Origin: Pseudomonadales bacterium
Lineage (GTDB): Bacteria; Pseudomonadota; Gammaproteobacteria; Pseudomonadales; Azotimanducaceae
Reading direction: 5' to 3'
Assembly (NCBI GenBank): GCA_028280225.1
Contig: JANQMF010000209.1
Coordinates: 1-38,707, forward strand
DNA: 38,707 nt
This document shows positions 1-8,422 of the stretch, in pieces (position 1 is the first letter of the stretch; the number at the start of each line of letters is the position of its first letter). The notes beneath the pieces are model-generated. The model was not told the origin of the DNA and made no database searches. It saw only the letters and a list, made by a program, of their open reading frames with translations. The translations under genes were made by a program, and so were the position numbers.

Positions 1-446
1 CTTAAGACTGCATTCAGCAGCAGCACCCCCTGGCTGGCCCAGGGTTTCAGGCAACCCCTTTGTCCGCCCGACAATTGCCGGGATTGCGGTAGATCCAGAT
101 CCGTATCAATTTCCTTAAATATATTGATCAACGAAGGTGGCAAGGGGGTCCCGGGTTGTACCGAAAAACACAGCCCATGCGCCTGGTTGGCACCGTGATA
201 GGGATCCTGGCCAATGATGACAACCTTAACCTGATCCACCGGTGTCAGGTCCAGGGCGGCAAACATTTGTCCCCCGGGTGGGTAAATTCGTTTGCCCTTG
301 CGCTTCTCCTGGCGTAAAAACTGACTCAGAGCCTGCATATAGGGTTGTTCAAATTCTTCCCCCACCAGGGCTTTCCAGGAATCTTCCAGCTTCAGTCGCG
401 TTTGTTCCGGTTGATCTGTTTTGGCTTGGTGTGGGTTTTCAACCAT
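1..446 (-). CDS. ung: Uracil-DNA glycosylase, partial (3' end outside window)
   Basis: Family 1 uracil-DNA glycosylase, which removes uracil from DNA to start base-excision repair. The gene starts at an ATG at 446 and runs off the left edge, so about 148 codons are visible. The N-terminal half contains the water-activating loop GQDPYHG followed by [11 protein letters not shown], which is diagnostic of Ung; the conserved LLLNAVL segment is the last part seen. The start lies 12 bp after the lysS stop codon and is preceded by CGGAG, so it is probably co-transcribed with lysS. In E. coli ung is not next to lysS, so this linkage is lineage-specific. The family call is secure; the C-terminal catalytic His region is not visible. 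Confidence 0.95.
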   Translation of the reverse strand, partial: MVENPHQAKTDQPEQTRLKLEDSWKALVGEEFEQPYMQALSQFLRQEKRKGKRIYPPGGQMFAALDLTPVDQVKVVIIGQDPYHGANQAHGLCFSVQPGTPLPPSLINIFKEIDTDLDLPQSRQLSGGQRGCLKPWASQGVLLLNAVL

Positions 447-458
447 TGGGGGGCTCCG

Positions 459-1937
459 TTATTGTGGCCGCATTAACGGGAACAGCACAACATCCCGGAT
501 GGATGGAGAATTGGTCAGCAACATTACCAGGCGGTCAATGCCTAATCCCTCACCGGCGGTGGGCGGCAAGCCGTATTCCAGCGCATCCACATAGTCCTGA
601 TCAAAGTGCATGGCTTCATCATCTCCGGTGCTTTTCAGATCAGCCTGGGCCTGGAAGCGCTGGGCCTGATCAATGGGATCGTTCAACTCAGAAAAGCCGT
701 TGGCATATTCCCGCCCACCAATAAACAGTTCAAACCGGTCCGTCACCATTGGATTATCATCATTGCGGCGAGCCAGCGGGGAAACTTCCGCCGGATATTC
801 GGTAATGTAGGTCGGTTGCTCCAGGCGGCTTTCCACCTGAGCTTCGAATACCTCCATCTGCAATTTGCCCACTCCCCAATGGGGTTCTACCGTCAAGTTC
901 AGTTGCGTGAGTTTGTCAGCCAGGGCCGTGGGTGAGTCCACCTCCTGTTCGCTCATGCCCGTGTAGCGGCAAATCGACTCCACCATGGTCATCCGCGCCG
1001 GTGGCTGACTCATGTCCAGCGACAGGCCCTGGTAGTCCAGCACCGTATCACCCAACACGTCCTTGCATAACACCATGAGCAGCTCGTCGGTTAATGCCAT
1101 TAAATCGCGATAATCCGCATATGCCTGGTAAAACTCAAGCATCGTGAATTCCGGATTGTGGCGTGTAGACAAACCCTCGTTGCGAAAGTTGCGGTTAATT
1201 TCGAAAACCCGCTCAAAACCACCCACGACCAGACGCTTTAAAAACAGCTCCGGTGCAACCCGCAGGTACAGTTCCATGTCCAGGGAGTTGTGATAAGTCT
1301 CGAAAGGTCTGGCCGTGGCGCCCCCGGGAATGGTGTGCATCATCGGTGTTTCCACTTCCAGGTAACCCAATTGGTTGAAATAGTCCCGAATGCGTTGAAT
1401 GATTTGTGAACGGGTGCGGAACAAAGAGCGGGTGGACTCGTTCATGATCAGGTCCAGGTAACGCCGGCGGTAACGGATTTCCTGGTCGGTGACGCCGTGG
1501 AACTTTTCAGGAAGCGGCCGCAGGGTTTTGTTTAACAGCACAATCTCCTGTGCATTTACCGTAAGCTCCCCCTTATTGGTGCGCATCATGACCCCCTGAA
1601 CACCCACCAGATCACCAATGTCCCAAAGCTTGTTAAACTGCTCGTAAACCTCTTCACCCACGGTGTTTTTGGCCAGATAACATTGTATGCGGCCGGAAAC
1701 ATCCTGCAGGGTAATAAAACTGGCTTTGCCCATTACCCGCCGCAACATAACCCTGCCGGCTACCTTCACAGGGATACTGCGTTCTTCTAACTGGCCTTTG
1801 TCCGCATCAGCATAGGTCTCGTGCAGCGTGCCTGCATAACTGTCGCGTTGGAAGTTATTGACGTAGGTGCCCGCACTTTCCAACCAGGCCTGCATCTTGG
1901 CCTTGCGTATTTGCAACAAATCCCGCTCTTCGCTCAT
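459..1937 (-). CDS. lysS: Lysyl-tRNA synthetase, class II
   Basis: Charges tRNA-Lys with lysine in the cytosol. The 492-residue product has the usual class IIb layout: an N-terminal anticodon-binding OB fold (about residues 55-150) and a catalytic domain with motif 1 (VETPMM, about 195-200), motif 2 ([15 protein letters not shown], about 251-265) and motif 3 (GEGLGIDRL, about 462-470). Length is close to the E. coli enzyme (505). The ATG lies one base after the prfB stop codon, giving the prfB-lysS arrangement known in E. coli, and translation is likely coupled. Nothing appears truncated. Confidence 0.98.
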   Translation of the reverse strand: MSEERDLLQIRKAKMQAWLESAGTYVNNFQRDSYAGTLHETYADADKGQLEERSIPVKVAGRVMLRRVMGKASFITLQDVSGRIQCYLAKNTVGEEVYEQFNKLWDIGDLVGVQGVMMRTNKGELTVNAQEIVLLNKTLRPLPEKFHGVTDQEIRYRRRYLDLIMNESTRSLFRTRSQIIQRIRDYFNQLGYLEVETPMMHTIPGGATARPFETYHNSLDMELYLRVAPELFLKRLVVGGFERVFEINRNFRNEGLSTRHNPEFTMLEFYQAYADYRDLMALTDELLMVLCKDVLGDTVLDYQGLSLDMSQPPARMTMVESICRYTGMSEQEVDSPTALADKLTQLNLTVEPHWGVGKLQMEVFEAQVESRLEQPTYITEYPAEVSPLARRNDDNPMVTDRFELFIGGREYANGFSELNDPIDQAQRFQAQADLKSTGDDEAMHFDQDYVDALEYGLPPTAGEGLGIDRLVMLLTNSPSIRDVVLFPLMRPQ

Positions 1938-1938
1938 C

Positions 1939-3037
1939 TTATAATCCCGCCTTCAGCGTGGCTTCAATAAAGGTATCCAGGTCCCCATCCAATACACTGG
2001 TTGGGTGAGTTGATTCCACCTGGGTCCGCAGATCTTTTACCCGAGACTGATCCAATACGTAAGAGCGGATTTGGCTCCCCCAGCCGATGTCTGCCTTGGC
2101 ATCTTCAATAGCCTGCTGTTCAGCGCGCCGACTTTGCAGCTCCAATTCATACAGCTTGGCACGCAGTTGCTGATAAGCACGGTCCTTATTCTGGTGCTGG
2201 GAGCGCTCGCTCTGGCATTGGACTACCGTATTGGTGGGCAAGTGGGTAAGGCGCACCGCGGAGTCTGTCCGGTTGACGTGTTGTCCACCGGCACCACTGG
2301 CGCGATAGGTGTCGACCCGCACATCCGCCGGGTTAATCTCAATATCAATGTTATCGTCTATCTGCGGCGAGACAAAAACCGAGGCAAAACTGGTATGGCG
2401 CCGGTTGCCGGAATCGAAGGGTGATTTACGCACCAGGCGGTGGACGCCGGTTTCCGTGCGCAGCCAGCCGTAGGCAAATTCGCCGTTGATCTGCACCGTT
2501 GCACTCTTGATGCCAGCCACCTCCCCGGGGCTGAGCTCTGTTACCGTGCTGCCAAAACCCTTTTTTTCCGCCCAGCGCAGGTACATGCGCAACAGCATAT
2601 CCGCCCAATCCTGGGCTTCGGTGCCGCCGGATCCGGACTGTATCTCAAGATAGGCGTTGGTATTGTCCATTTCACCCTGAAACATGCGGCGAAACTCCAG
2701 GCCCGCAAGTCGCGTATCCAAACCCTCAAGCTCAACCAGCACCTCTGCCAGGGCTGCTTCATCACCTTCATCATTGGCCAGTTCCGCCAAATCAGCATAG
2801 TCTGAAAGCGCCTCAGCAAATTCTCCAAGTACCGAAACAACTTGTTCCAGTTCTACCCGTTCGCGGCCAAGTTGCTGAGCGCGCTCCGGATCATCCCATA
2901 CTGCGCCGTCCGCCAGCTCAAGTTCAACCTCCTCCAATCTTTGGCTTTTTTCCGCAAAGTCAAAGATACCCCCGAAGGGCCACTTCCCGTTCACTCAGGG
3001 CTTTAATGGTTTCACGAACCGCGGTAATTTCAGCCAT
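1939..3037 (-). CDS. prfB: Peptide chain release factor 2, made by programmed +1 frameshift
   Basis: RF2 recognises UAA and UGA stop codons and triggers peptide release. The gene is split: a 25-codon first frame starts at ATG 3037 and ends at an in-frame TGA at 2962-2960, and the rest is read in the +1 frame from GAC at 2961 to the TAA at 1939. After the shift the protein is 365 residues, the length of E. coli RF2. The anticodon-mimicking SPF tripeptide falls at 205-207 and the GGQ catalytic loop at 250-252, the same numbers as in E. coli. The first-frame peptide ends LRGYL, as in E. coli. It lies between recJ and lysS. A plain open-reading-frame call would wrongly start near 2994 and lose the first 25 residues. 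Confidence 0.96.
2959..2974 (-). promoter_or_regulatory. RF2 autoregulatory +1 frameshift site
   Basis: On the minus strand the codons read CGG GGG TAT CTT TGA C. The Shine-Dalgarno-like GGGGG sits three bases upstream of the slippery CTT, which is followed by the poorly recognised stop TGA-C. This is almost identical to the E. coli prfB site and at the same codon number (TGA as codon 26). When RF2 is scarce the ribosome pauses at UGA, the CUU-bound tRNA slips by one base, and full-length RF2 is made, so RF2 limits its own synthesis. Confidence 0.96.
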
Positions 3038-3072
3038 CTTGCTAGTCACTCGACAATGGTTGGAGATCGGAT

Positions 3073-3097
3073 TTTCCGCTGAAGGTACTCAGCGAAA
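3073..3097 (-). other. Hairpin in the recJ-prfB gap
   Basis: A perfect 6-bp inverted repeat (CGCTGA, 3077-3082; TCAGCG, 3089-3094) with a 6-base loop extends by three A/T pairs across one bulge. It lies 36 bp upstream of the prfB start. It has no U tract on the minus strand, so it is not a standard terminator. It could be an RNA-processing or partial-attenuation element, or chance. Confidence 0.3.
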
Positions 3098-3106
3098 CCG
3101 CCTAGT

Positions 3107-4810
3107 TTAAGGCAACGGTTCCAAGTACTCCACTATCAGCTGCAATGTGGGCCACTCACCATAGTGATTAACATCCAACCGATACACGGCACGCACCCGG
3201 CGGGTTGACTGGGGTAAAGGCTGTTGACGGAAGGCGATGGCATCAACTACCCCACCGTCCAGTTTAAGCGCCATTTTCAGGTGCTGCTCACCAACAACCC
3301 GCTGGCTGACCAAGGCAAATTCACCGTGGAAACTGGGTTCCGGGAAGCCATTGCCCCATGGACCGGCATTCGCAATTAACTGGGCCACTTCCAGGTTCAT
3401 ATCAGCAACACCCAGTTCACCATCCGTGACGATTTGTGCGCTAAACATCGCGCTATCGGTAGCCCCGCGGACCGCTTTGTCAAAAATGACTTTGAAGCGT
3501 TGCAGATGCACCCGCTTGATACTCAAACCCGCCGCCATGGCATGTCCGCCAAATTTGATCAGCAACCCCGGGTGTGTTGTGGCAATACCATCAAGGACAT
3601 CGCGAATATGTAATCCGTCAATGCTGCGTGCCGAACCCTTAAGCTCGTCCGGTGCACCGTCCCCGGCATCTGCGAAGGCAATTACCGGCCGGTGGAACTT
3701 TTCCCGCAACCGCCCCGCGACGATGCCAACCACACCCTGATGAAAACTCTCGTGGTAGGTGACCAGGCCCACTAAGTTGTCATCCGCCTGATGGGCAGCC
3801 AACATCAGTTCCGCATCTCCCACCATAGCCTGTTCCAATTGACGACGGGTCTTATTCAACTCGTCCAACGCGGTGGCCAGGGAACGCGCCTGCTTCAATT
3901 CCGTTGCCAGCAGGCATTGGATGCCGATGCTCATGTCCTCCAGGCGGCCCGCCGCATTCAGTCTGGGGCCCAGGGCAAACCCCAGATCCTGGGCGGTTAG
4001 CCGCGCCAGCGGCCGCTTGCTGATTTCAGCCAGCGCCTTGATACCGGGCAGACAATATCCGGCCCGCATCCGGGCCACACCCTGGTGCACCAGGACCCGG
4101 TTGTTGCTGTCCAGGGGCACAACGTCGGCCACCGTGCCCAGGGCAACCAAATCCAGATAACGGGCTAAATTTGGTGCCTGGCGTTGTTCGTTGAACCATC
4201 CCCGCCGGCGCAGTTCTCCACGCAACTGGCCCAGCAGATAATAGGCTACCCCCACACCAGCCAGGTTGCGGCTGCCAAAGGCGGCACCGGGAATATTCGG
4301 ATTAACAATGGCATAAGCCCCGGGCAGTTTCTCACCGGGCAAGTGGTGATCCGTGACAATCACATCAATCCCAGCCTGTTGGGCCCGTTCCACGCCTGCG
4401 TGACTGGAAATGCCGTTGTCCACGGTCACGATAATGTCGGGAGATTGTTGTTCCGCGAGCGCAACAATTTCCGCGGACAAACCGTAACCATATTCAAACC
4501 GGTTGGGTACCAGATAGCTCACCCGTTGGCTGCCCAGAGCCTGTAAGACAAGCATGCACAGGGCAACCGAAGTGGCACCATCCGCGTCAAAATCACCAAC
4601 AATGAGTATGTGCTCGTTTTGCGCCACGGCATCCGCCAGCCGGGTAGCCGCTTTTTCGATGTCGGGCATATTCACCGGAGACAGCAGCCGGGTAAGGCTT
4701 CTTTCCACTTGTACCGTGTCGGTCACACCCCGGGCGGCATAGATACGGCGTAGAACCCGGGGTTGGATGTCGAGGGGAGCGTCAGGGACCGGGCGGGTGA
4801 GAATCTCCAC
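3107..4810 (-). CDS. recJ: Single-strand-specific exonuclease RecJ
   Basis: 5'-3' single-strand DNA exonuclease used in RecF-pathway recombination, mismatch repair and base-excision repair. The 567-residue protein matches the family length. It carries the DHH-superfamily metal motifs DFDADG (73-78) and TDHH (153-156), and the DHHA1 signature GGHAMAAG in the C-terminal half. The start is GTG at 4810 with AAGGAG seven bases upstream, which fixes it well. The order recJ-prfB-lysS matches E. coli. A 113-bp gap separates it from hom upstream, so transcription may be shared. Confidence 0.97.
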   Translation of the reverse strand: MEILTRPVPDAPLDIQPRVLRRIYAARGVTDTVQVERSLTRLLSPVNMPDIEKAATRLADAVAQNEHILIVGDFDADGATSVALCMLVLQALGSQRVSYLVPNRFEYGYGLSAEIVALAEQQSPDIIVTVDNGISSHAGVERAQQAGIDVIVTDHHLPGEKLPGAYAIVNPNIPGAAFGSRNLAGVGVAYYLLGQLRGELRRRGWFNEQRQAPNLARYLDLVALGTVADVVPLDSNNRVLVHQGVARMRAGYCLPGIKALAEISKRPLARLTAQDLGFALGPRLNAAGRLEDMSIGIQCLLATELKQARSLATALDELNKTRRQLEQAMVGDAELMLAAHQADDNLVGLVTYHESFHQGVVGIVAGRLREKFHRPVIAFADAGDGAPDELKGSARSIDGLHIRDVLDGIATTHPGLLIKFGGHAMAAGLSIKRVHLQRFKVIFDKAVRGATDSAMFSAQIVTDGELGVADMNLEVAQLIANAGPWGNGFPEPSFHGEFALVSQRVVGEQHLKMALKLDGGVVDAIAFRQQPLPQSTRRVRAVYRLDVNHYGEWPTLQLIVEYLEPLP

Positions 4811-4923
4811 TTAAAACTCCTTCCACCCGAGACGTTGCCTTGGGCCCCGCCATACCGGCGGCATCTCCTCCAAGCCACAAATGATGCCTGCATCCTGGTC
4901 CGGAATTTTTGCTGGCAGGCGCA

Positions 4924-6216
4924 CTAGTCCAGGTTTTCGACCCGAATACGCGCCACCGGGCCCGATACCTGCTCCAATGCCTGTACTTCATCCAGGGCCG
5001 CGACTATTTTGCTCTCCAACACCCGGTGGGTCAGCATGACAATGGAGACCACATCCTGACCGGCACCCGGCTCCTTTTGAATGGCGGCATCGATACTGAT
5101 GCCATGCCGGGATAACGCCTCGGTGACCTTGGCGAAAACGCCGGGCTCATCGCGCGTAGGAATTCGAATGTAATGTCCGGTGTTAACCTGCTCCAGGGGC
5201 AAAATGACCTTAAGCTGACCATCGTGACGGGCTGTAGAAGGTATGGCCTCACCGGATAGGGATTGAAGTTCCCCAGCCGTGGCCACCACATCTGCAAGCA
5301 CTGCAGATGCCGTTGCCGCACCACCGGCACCCGGGCCACTGAATAAAGTGTCTCCCGCCGAGTCGGATTTAACCAAAACCGCATTCAGCACCCCGTCCAC
5401 ATTCGCCAGCAGCTGATGTTTGGGTACCAGTGCCGGATGTACCCGGGCCTCTAACCCATCGGCGGTTTGCCGGGCAATCCCCAGATGCTTGATCTTATAA
5501 CCCAACTCATCCGCGTAACGGATATCTTCTGCGGTGATCGCGGTTATACCTTCCACGTGCAAGGCTGAAAAGTCGAATGTGGTGTCAAAAGCCAGGGCTA
5601 ACAGTATGGTCAGCTTGTGCGCAGCGTCCACCCCGTCAATGTCGAAACCCGGGTCCGCTTCGGCATACCCCAGGCTTTGCGCCGTACTCAGGGCGTCGGC
5701 AAATTGTGCACCGTCATTCTGCATGGCGGTAAGAATGTAGTTACAGGTGCCGTTGATGATCCCCACCACATGTTCAAACTGGTTGGCAACCAGGCCCTGC
5801 TGAATGGCGGATATGATTGGAATAGCACCGGCAACCGCCGCCTCAAACCGCAAGGGGATACGGCTGTTGCTGGCGAATAATTGATTGCCGTAGTTGGCAA
5901 TAACCGCTTTGTTAGCGGTAACCACCGGCTTGCCGGCGCCAAGGGCGGACTGGATCAGTTCCCTGGCTGCGGTTTCACCGCCAATTAATTCCACAATGAT
6001 GTCCACTTCAGGATCTTCCACCAGATCCTGCAGCTGATCCGAGAAAACCGCCCCCAGGAGATCAACATCCGGTTTTAAGCTGCGGCTGGCTATGCGTTTA
6101 ACAGCCAGCGAGAAGCCGCTACGGCGCCCGATGGCTTCACCATTTTCCTGTAGGATCTGCAACACACCCTGCGCAACAGTCCCCAGTCCGGCGATGCCGA
6201 GACCAATTTCTTTCAC
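4924..6216 (-). CDS. hom: Homoserine dehydrogenase (monofunctional, ACT domain)
   Basis: NAD(P)-dependent reduction of aspartate semialdehyde to homoserine, the branch point to threonine and methionine. The N-terminal Rossmann motif GLGTVAQG, the central catalytic segment with GTCNYI and the DPGFDIDGVDAAHK region, and a C-terminal ACT domain (about the last 80 residues) show a stand-alone enzyme without aspartokinase. I chose GTG 6216 (430 residues) because MKEIGLGIAGLGTV then aligns end-to-end with Pseudomonas-type Hom proteins; a TTG at 6228 would add four residues. The ACT domain suggests threonine feedback. thrC, which follows hom in Pseudomonas, is absent here and recJ follows directly. 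Confidence 0.95.
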   Translation of the reverse strand: MKEIGLGIAGLGTVAQGVLQILQENGEAIGRRSGFSLAVKRIASRSLKPDVDLLGAVFSDQLQDLVEDPEVDIIVELIGGETAARELIQSALGAGKPVVTANKAVIANYGNQLFASNSRIPLRFEAAVAGAIPIISAIQQGLVANQFEHVVGIINGTCNYILTAMQNDGAQFADALSTAQSLGYAEADPGFDIDGVDAAHKLTILLALAFDTTFDFSALHVEGITAITAEDIRYADELGYKIKHLGIARQTADGLEARVHPALVPKHQLLANVDGVLNAVLVKSDSAGDTLFSGPGAGGAATASAVLADVVATAGELQSLSGEAIPSTARHDGQLKVILPLEQVNTGHYIRIPTRDEPGVFAKVTEALSRHGISIDAAIQKEPGAGQDVVSIVMLTHRVLESKIVAALDEVQALEQVSGPVARIRVENLD

Positions 6217-6270
6217 TCGTGTTCCCAAAGTTAATGCGTACCGTCCGGTACGCCAAATGTGCGCGCTATT

Positions 6271-7008
6271 CTACAGACCTACCGCCTGAGCCAACTGGGC
6301 TGCCGGCATATAGCCCGGCAGCAACCGGCCATCCTCAGTAACAATTGCCGGTGTTCCGGTAACGCCGATCTGCTGTCCCAACTGATATTGAGACGCCACC
6401 GGGTTGGAGCACTCCTTGCTTGGGATGTTCAGGCCGGATTTAAGGGCTGTGATCGCGTCGTTCGGATTTTCCGCGCACCATGCGGAAACAATTTTTGCAT
6501 AGGTAGGGGTGCCCAATCCACCACGGGGATAAGCCAAATAACGCACCTCGATGCCCAGGGCGTTTAACTCAGCCATTTCCTGATGCAGTTTCCGGCAATA
6601 GCTGCAATCCACGTCCGTAAATACGCTGACATAGGTTTTAGTTTGACCTGCCGGAGAAAAGACCACCATATCGTCCGCCGGTTGCATGTCCATAAGCCGT
6701 TTGCGTTTCATCGCCCGGCGGTTTTCCGCATAGTTAACAATCTGGCCGTTCGCAATGCTGAACAGGTCTCCGGAAAATAAGTGTTTACCTTCTTTTGTAC
6801 CATACAGGGTTTGGCCGTTTGACAATTCCAGCAAATAAAAGCCCGGCAATTCAGCCTCGGTAACGGCCTCAATCCCCAGGTTGGGAATGGTTTGCTTAAG
6901 CTGCTGCAACAGCGCTTCACTGCCCTTGGGATAATGGTCCGCCGGTTCAGCCCACCCGGGACTTACCGACAACAGCGTTAAGACAATGGCGGTCAGCGCC
7001 TGCTTCAT
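6271..7008 (-). CDS. dsbC: Periplasmic disulfide isomerase DsbC
   Basis: Periplasmic protein-disulfide isomerase that reshuffles wrong disulfides and is kept reduced by DsbD. From ATG 7008 it encodes 245 residues: a signal peptide ending about GWA (residue 20), an N-terminal dimerisation domain, and a thioredoxin fold with the active site CSYC (Cys135, Cys138), a second cysteine pair (Cys178, Cys200) and the cis-proline segment TGTPAI. The frame stays open upstream to a GTG at 7125 that has AGGA at a good distance, but the 39 extra residues would precede a normal signal peptide, so ATG 7008 is preferred. The xerD-dsbC-recJ neighbourhood is conserved in E. coli. Confidence 0.95.
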   Translation of the reverse strand: MKQALTAIVLTLLSVSPGWAEPADHYPKGSEALLQQLKQTIPNLGIEAVTEAELPGFYLLELSNGQTLYGTKEGKHLFSGDLFSIANGQIVNYAENRRAMKRKRLMDMQPADDMVVFSPAGQTKTYVSVFTDVDCSYCRKLHQEMAELNALGIEVRYLAYPRGGLGTPTYAKIVSAWCAENPNDAITALKSGLNIPSKECSNPVASQYQLGQQIGVTGTPAIVTEDGRLLPGYMPAAQLAQAVGL

Positions 7009-7205
7009 TGATATCCGTTGGGGATTTGTTTTCCACCGGAGAATTGTTGCCCACCGGGGCGTTGCGGGCATACCGGTGATCCGCTGGGTACCGGTTGGCG
7101 TGCAGGGTTTAGAATATGTGTTCACTACAGGTCCTGTATCTACTTGGAAAACATTTTAACGTGGGTTAGACCGTGAGATTGGGCATAAGGTCCAAATTTA
7201 GTCAG

Positions 7206-8126
7206 TCAACCTCGGGGATGATGCGTCTCAACAAGAGACTTTAGCCGATGATTGGCAACATGGGTATAGATCTGGGTGGTGGATAAGTCACTGTGTCCCA
7301 ACATCATTTGTACCGCGCGTAAATCCGCACCATTATCCACCAAATGCGTGGCAAAGGCATGGCGCAGGGTGTGAGGAGATATATCCTGACTGATCCCAGC
7401 CCCGGCGGCATACCGTTTGACCGCGTACCAGAAAGTTTGCCGGGTCATCTGCCGGCCGCGCCGGCTGGGAAACAATACCGCCCCTTCGCCGGCCAATAAT
7501 TCACTTCGTCCAGTCTCAACAAACTTTACCAGCCATTGAATGGCGCTCTCCCCCATGGGTACCAGCCGCTCCTTATTCCCCTTGCCAACAACCCGGACCA
7601 CACCCTGCCGCAGGTTAACCTGGTTCACCTGCAAACTGATAAGTTCACTTATACGCAATCCACTTGCATATAAAAGTTCCAGCATCGCCCGATCCCGCAG
7701 CCCTATGGCAGTGTCTGTATCCGGCGCCTGCAACAGGTCCTCAACCTGCTCGGGACTCATGGATTTAGGCAACGGGCGGCCCAGCTTCGGCTGATCCAGT
7801 TGAGCAGTGGGGTCCTCCTCAATATGGCCATGGAGCACCTGGTGACGATAAAAGCCACGTAATGCACTCAACCAGCGCGCGGCGCTGCGCGCCCCAACCC
7901 CAGCTTCAAAGCGATGGGACAAACACTCGGTCAAGTCGAGGTAAGTGGCCTGGCTGAGGGTTTTGCCCCGGCTCGCCAGCCATGCCGATGCCTGGCTCAG
8001 ATCCCGCCGGTAAGCCTGCAACGTATTTTCGCTGAGCCCGCGCTCAAGCCACAATGCGTCCAGATAACGCTGGATATCGGGATTGGTGTTCAACATCGTC
8101 AGTGTCAGCCGGTCACAATGCGTCAC
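7206..8126 (-). CDS. xerD: Site-specific tyrosine recombinase XerD
   Basis: Works with XerC at dif to resolve chromosome dimers under FtsK control. The 306-residue protein has the N-terminal SAM-like core-binding domain and a catalytic domain with all active-site residues: Arg158 (GLRISEL), Lys182 (GKGNKER), His252 and Arg255 (HTLRH), His278 (LGHSDLS) and Tyr287 (IYTHV). The start is GTG 8126, preceded at seven bases by GAGG; an internal ATG at 8096 lacks a ribosome site. Its position next to dsbC supports XerD rather than XerC or an integrase. It faces away from the putative small RNA upstream. Confidence 0.96.
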   Translation of the reverse strand: MTHCDRLTLTMLNTNPDIQRYLDALWLERGLSENTLQAYRRDLSQASAWLASRGKTLSQATYLDLTECLSHRFEAGVGARSAARWLSALRGFYRHQVLHGHIEEDPTAQLDQPKLGRPLPKSMSPEQVEDLLQAPDTDTAIGLRDRAMLELLYASGLRISELISLQVNQVNLRQGVVRVVGKGNKERLVPMGESAIQWLVKFVETGRSELLAGEGAVLFPSRRGRQMTRQTFWYAVKRYAAGAGISQDISPHTLRHAFATHLVDNGADLRAVQMMLGHSDLSTTQIYTHVANHRLKSLVETHHPRG

Positions 8127-8298
8127 TATTTAACCTCAATTTGCGGATGACCAAAATGCCTGGATTCTGGCCGCAATACATACAGCCGGTGCAAAAGAAG
8201 GGCATCTGACCGCCGGTGACGTGACGGTACGGCAGAGGCGGCGCATTTTGACCGCTTGTGACGGAATGCGGCAAACACAATACCCCATACCACAGCCC

Positions 8299-8320
8299 GC
8301 CGGGTGTTTTGCTGCCCGGC
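8299..8320. promoter_or_regulatory. Inverted repeat, possible activator site for the sigma-54 promoter
   Basis: GCCGGG and CCCGGC are separated by 10 bases, a perfect 6-bp dyad. It lies roughly 105-125 bp upstream of the predicted sigma-54 start, where enhancer-binding activators usually bind. It matches no activator site I recognise (not an NtrC-type GCACC/GGTGC site and not the CbrB TGTTAC/GTAACA pair). It could equally be a hairpin in a transcript. Confidence 0.35.
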
Positions 8321-8332
8321 CCGCCCTGAATG

Positions 8333-8345
8333 TAACTTATTGATA
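8333..8345 (-). promoter_or_regulatory. IHF-binding consensus
   Basis: The minus strand reads TATCAATAAGTTA, an exact match to the IHF consensus WATCARNNNNTTR. It sits about 80-90 bp upstream of the predicted sigma-54 start and between that promoter and the upstream inverted repeat. DNA bending by IHF between activator site and promoter is standard for sigma-54 promoters. Overlapping it is an AT-rich palindrome, CTTATT-GATA-AATAAG (8336-8351). Confidence 0.5.
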
Positions 8346-8396
8346 AATAAGCACTATTTTTTAGATTTGGGGATAATTTGGAAAAATCCGCGATAT

Positions 8397-8412
8397 TGGC
8401 ACGTAGTCTGCA
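8397..8412 (+). promoter_or_regulatory. Sigma-54 (RpoN) promoter
   Basis: The plus strand reads TTGGCACG-TAGT-CTGCA, one mismatch from the RpoN consensus YTGGCACG-N4-TTGCA. The invariant GG (8398-8399) and GC (8410-8411) are exactly 10 bp apart, as required for the -24/-12 elements. Transcription should start near 8423. No protein gene follows on this strand; the stem-loop array at 8426-8557 does. On the minus strand a TATAAT hexamer (8412-8417) abuts the -12 element. Confidence 0.7.
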
Positions 8413-8422
8413 TTATATCCAG

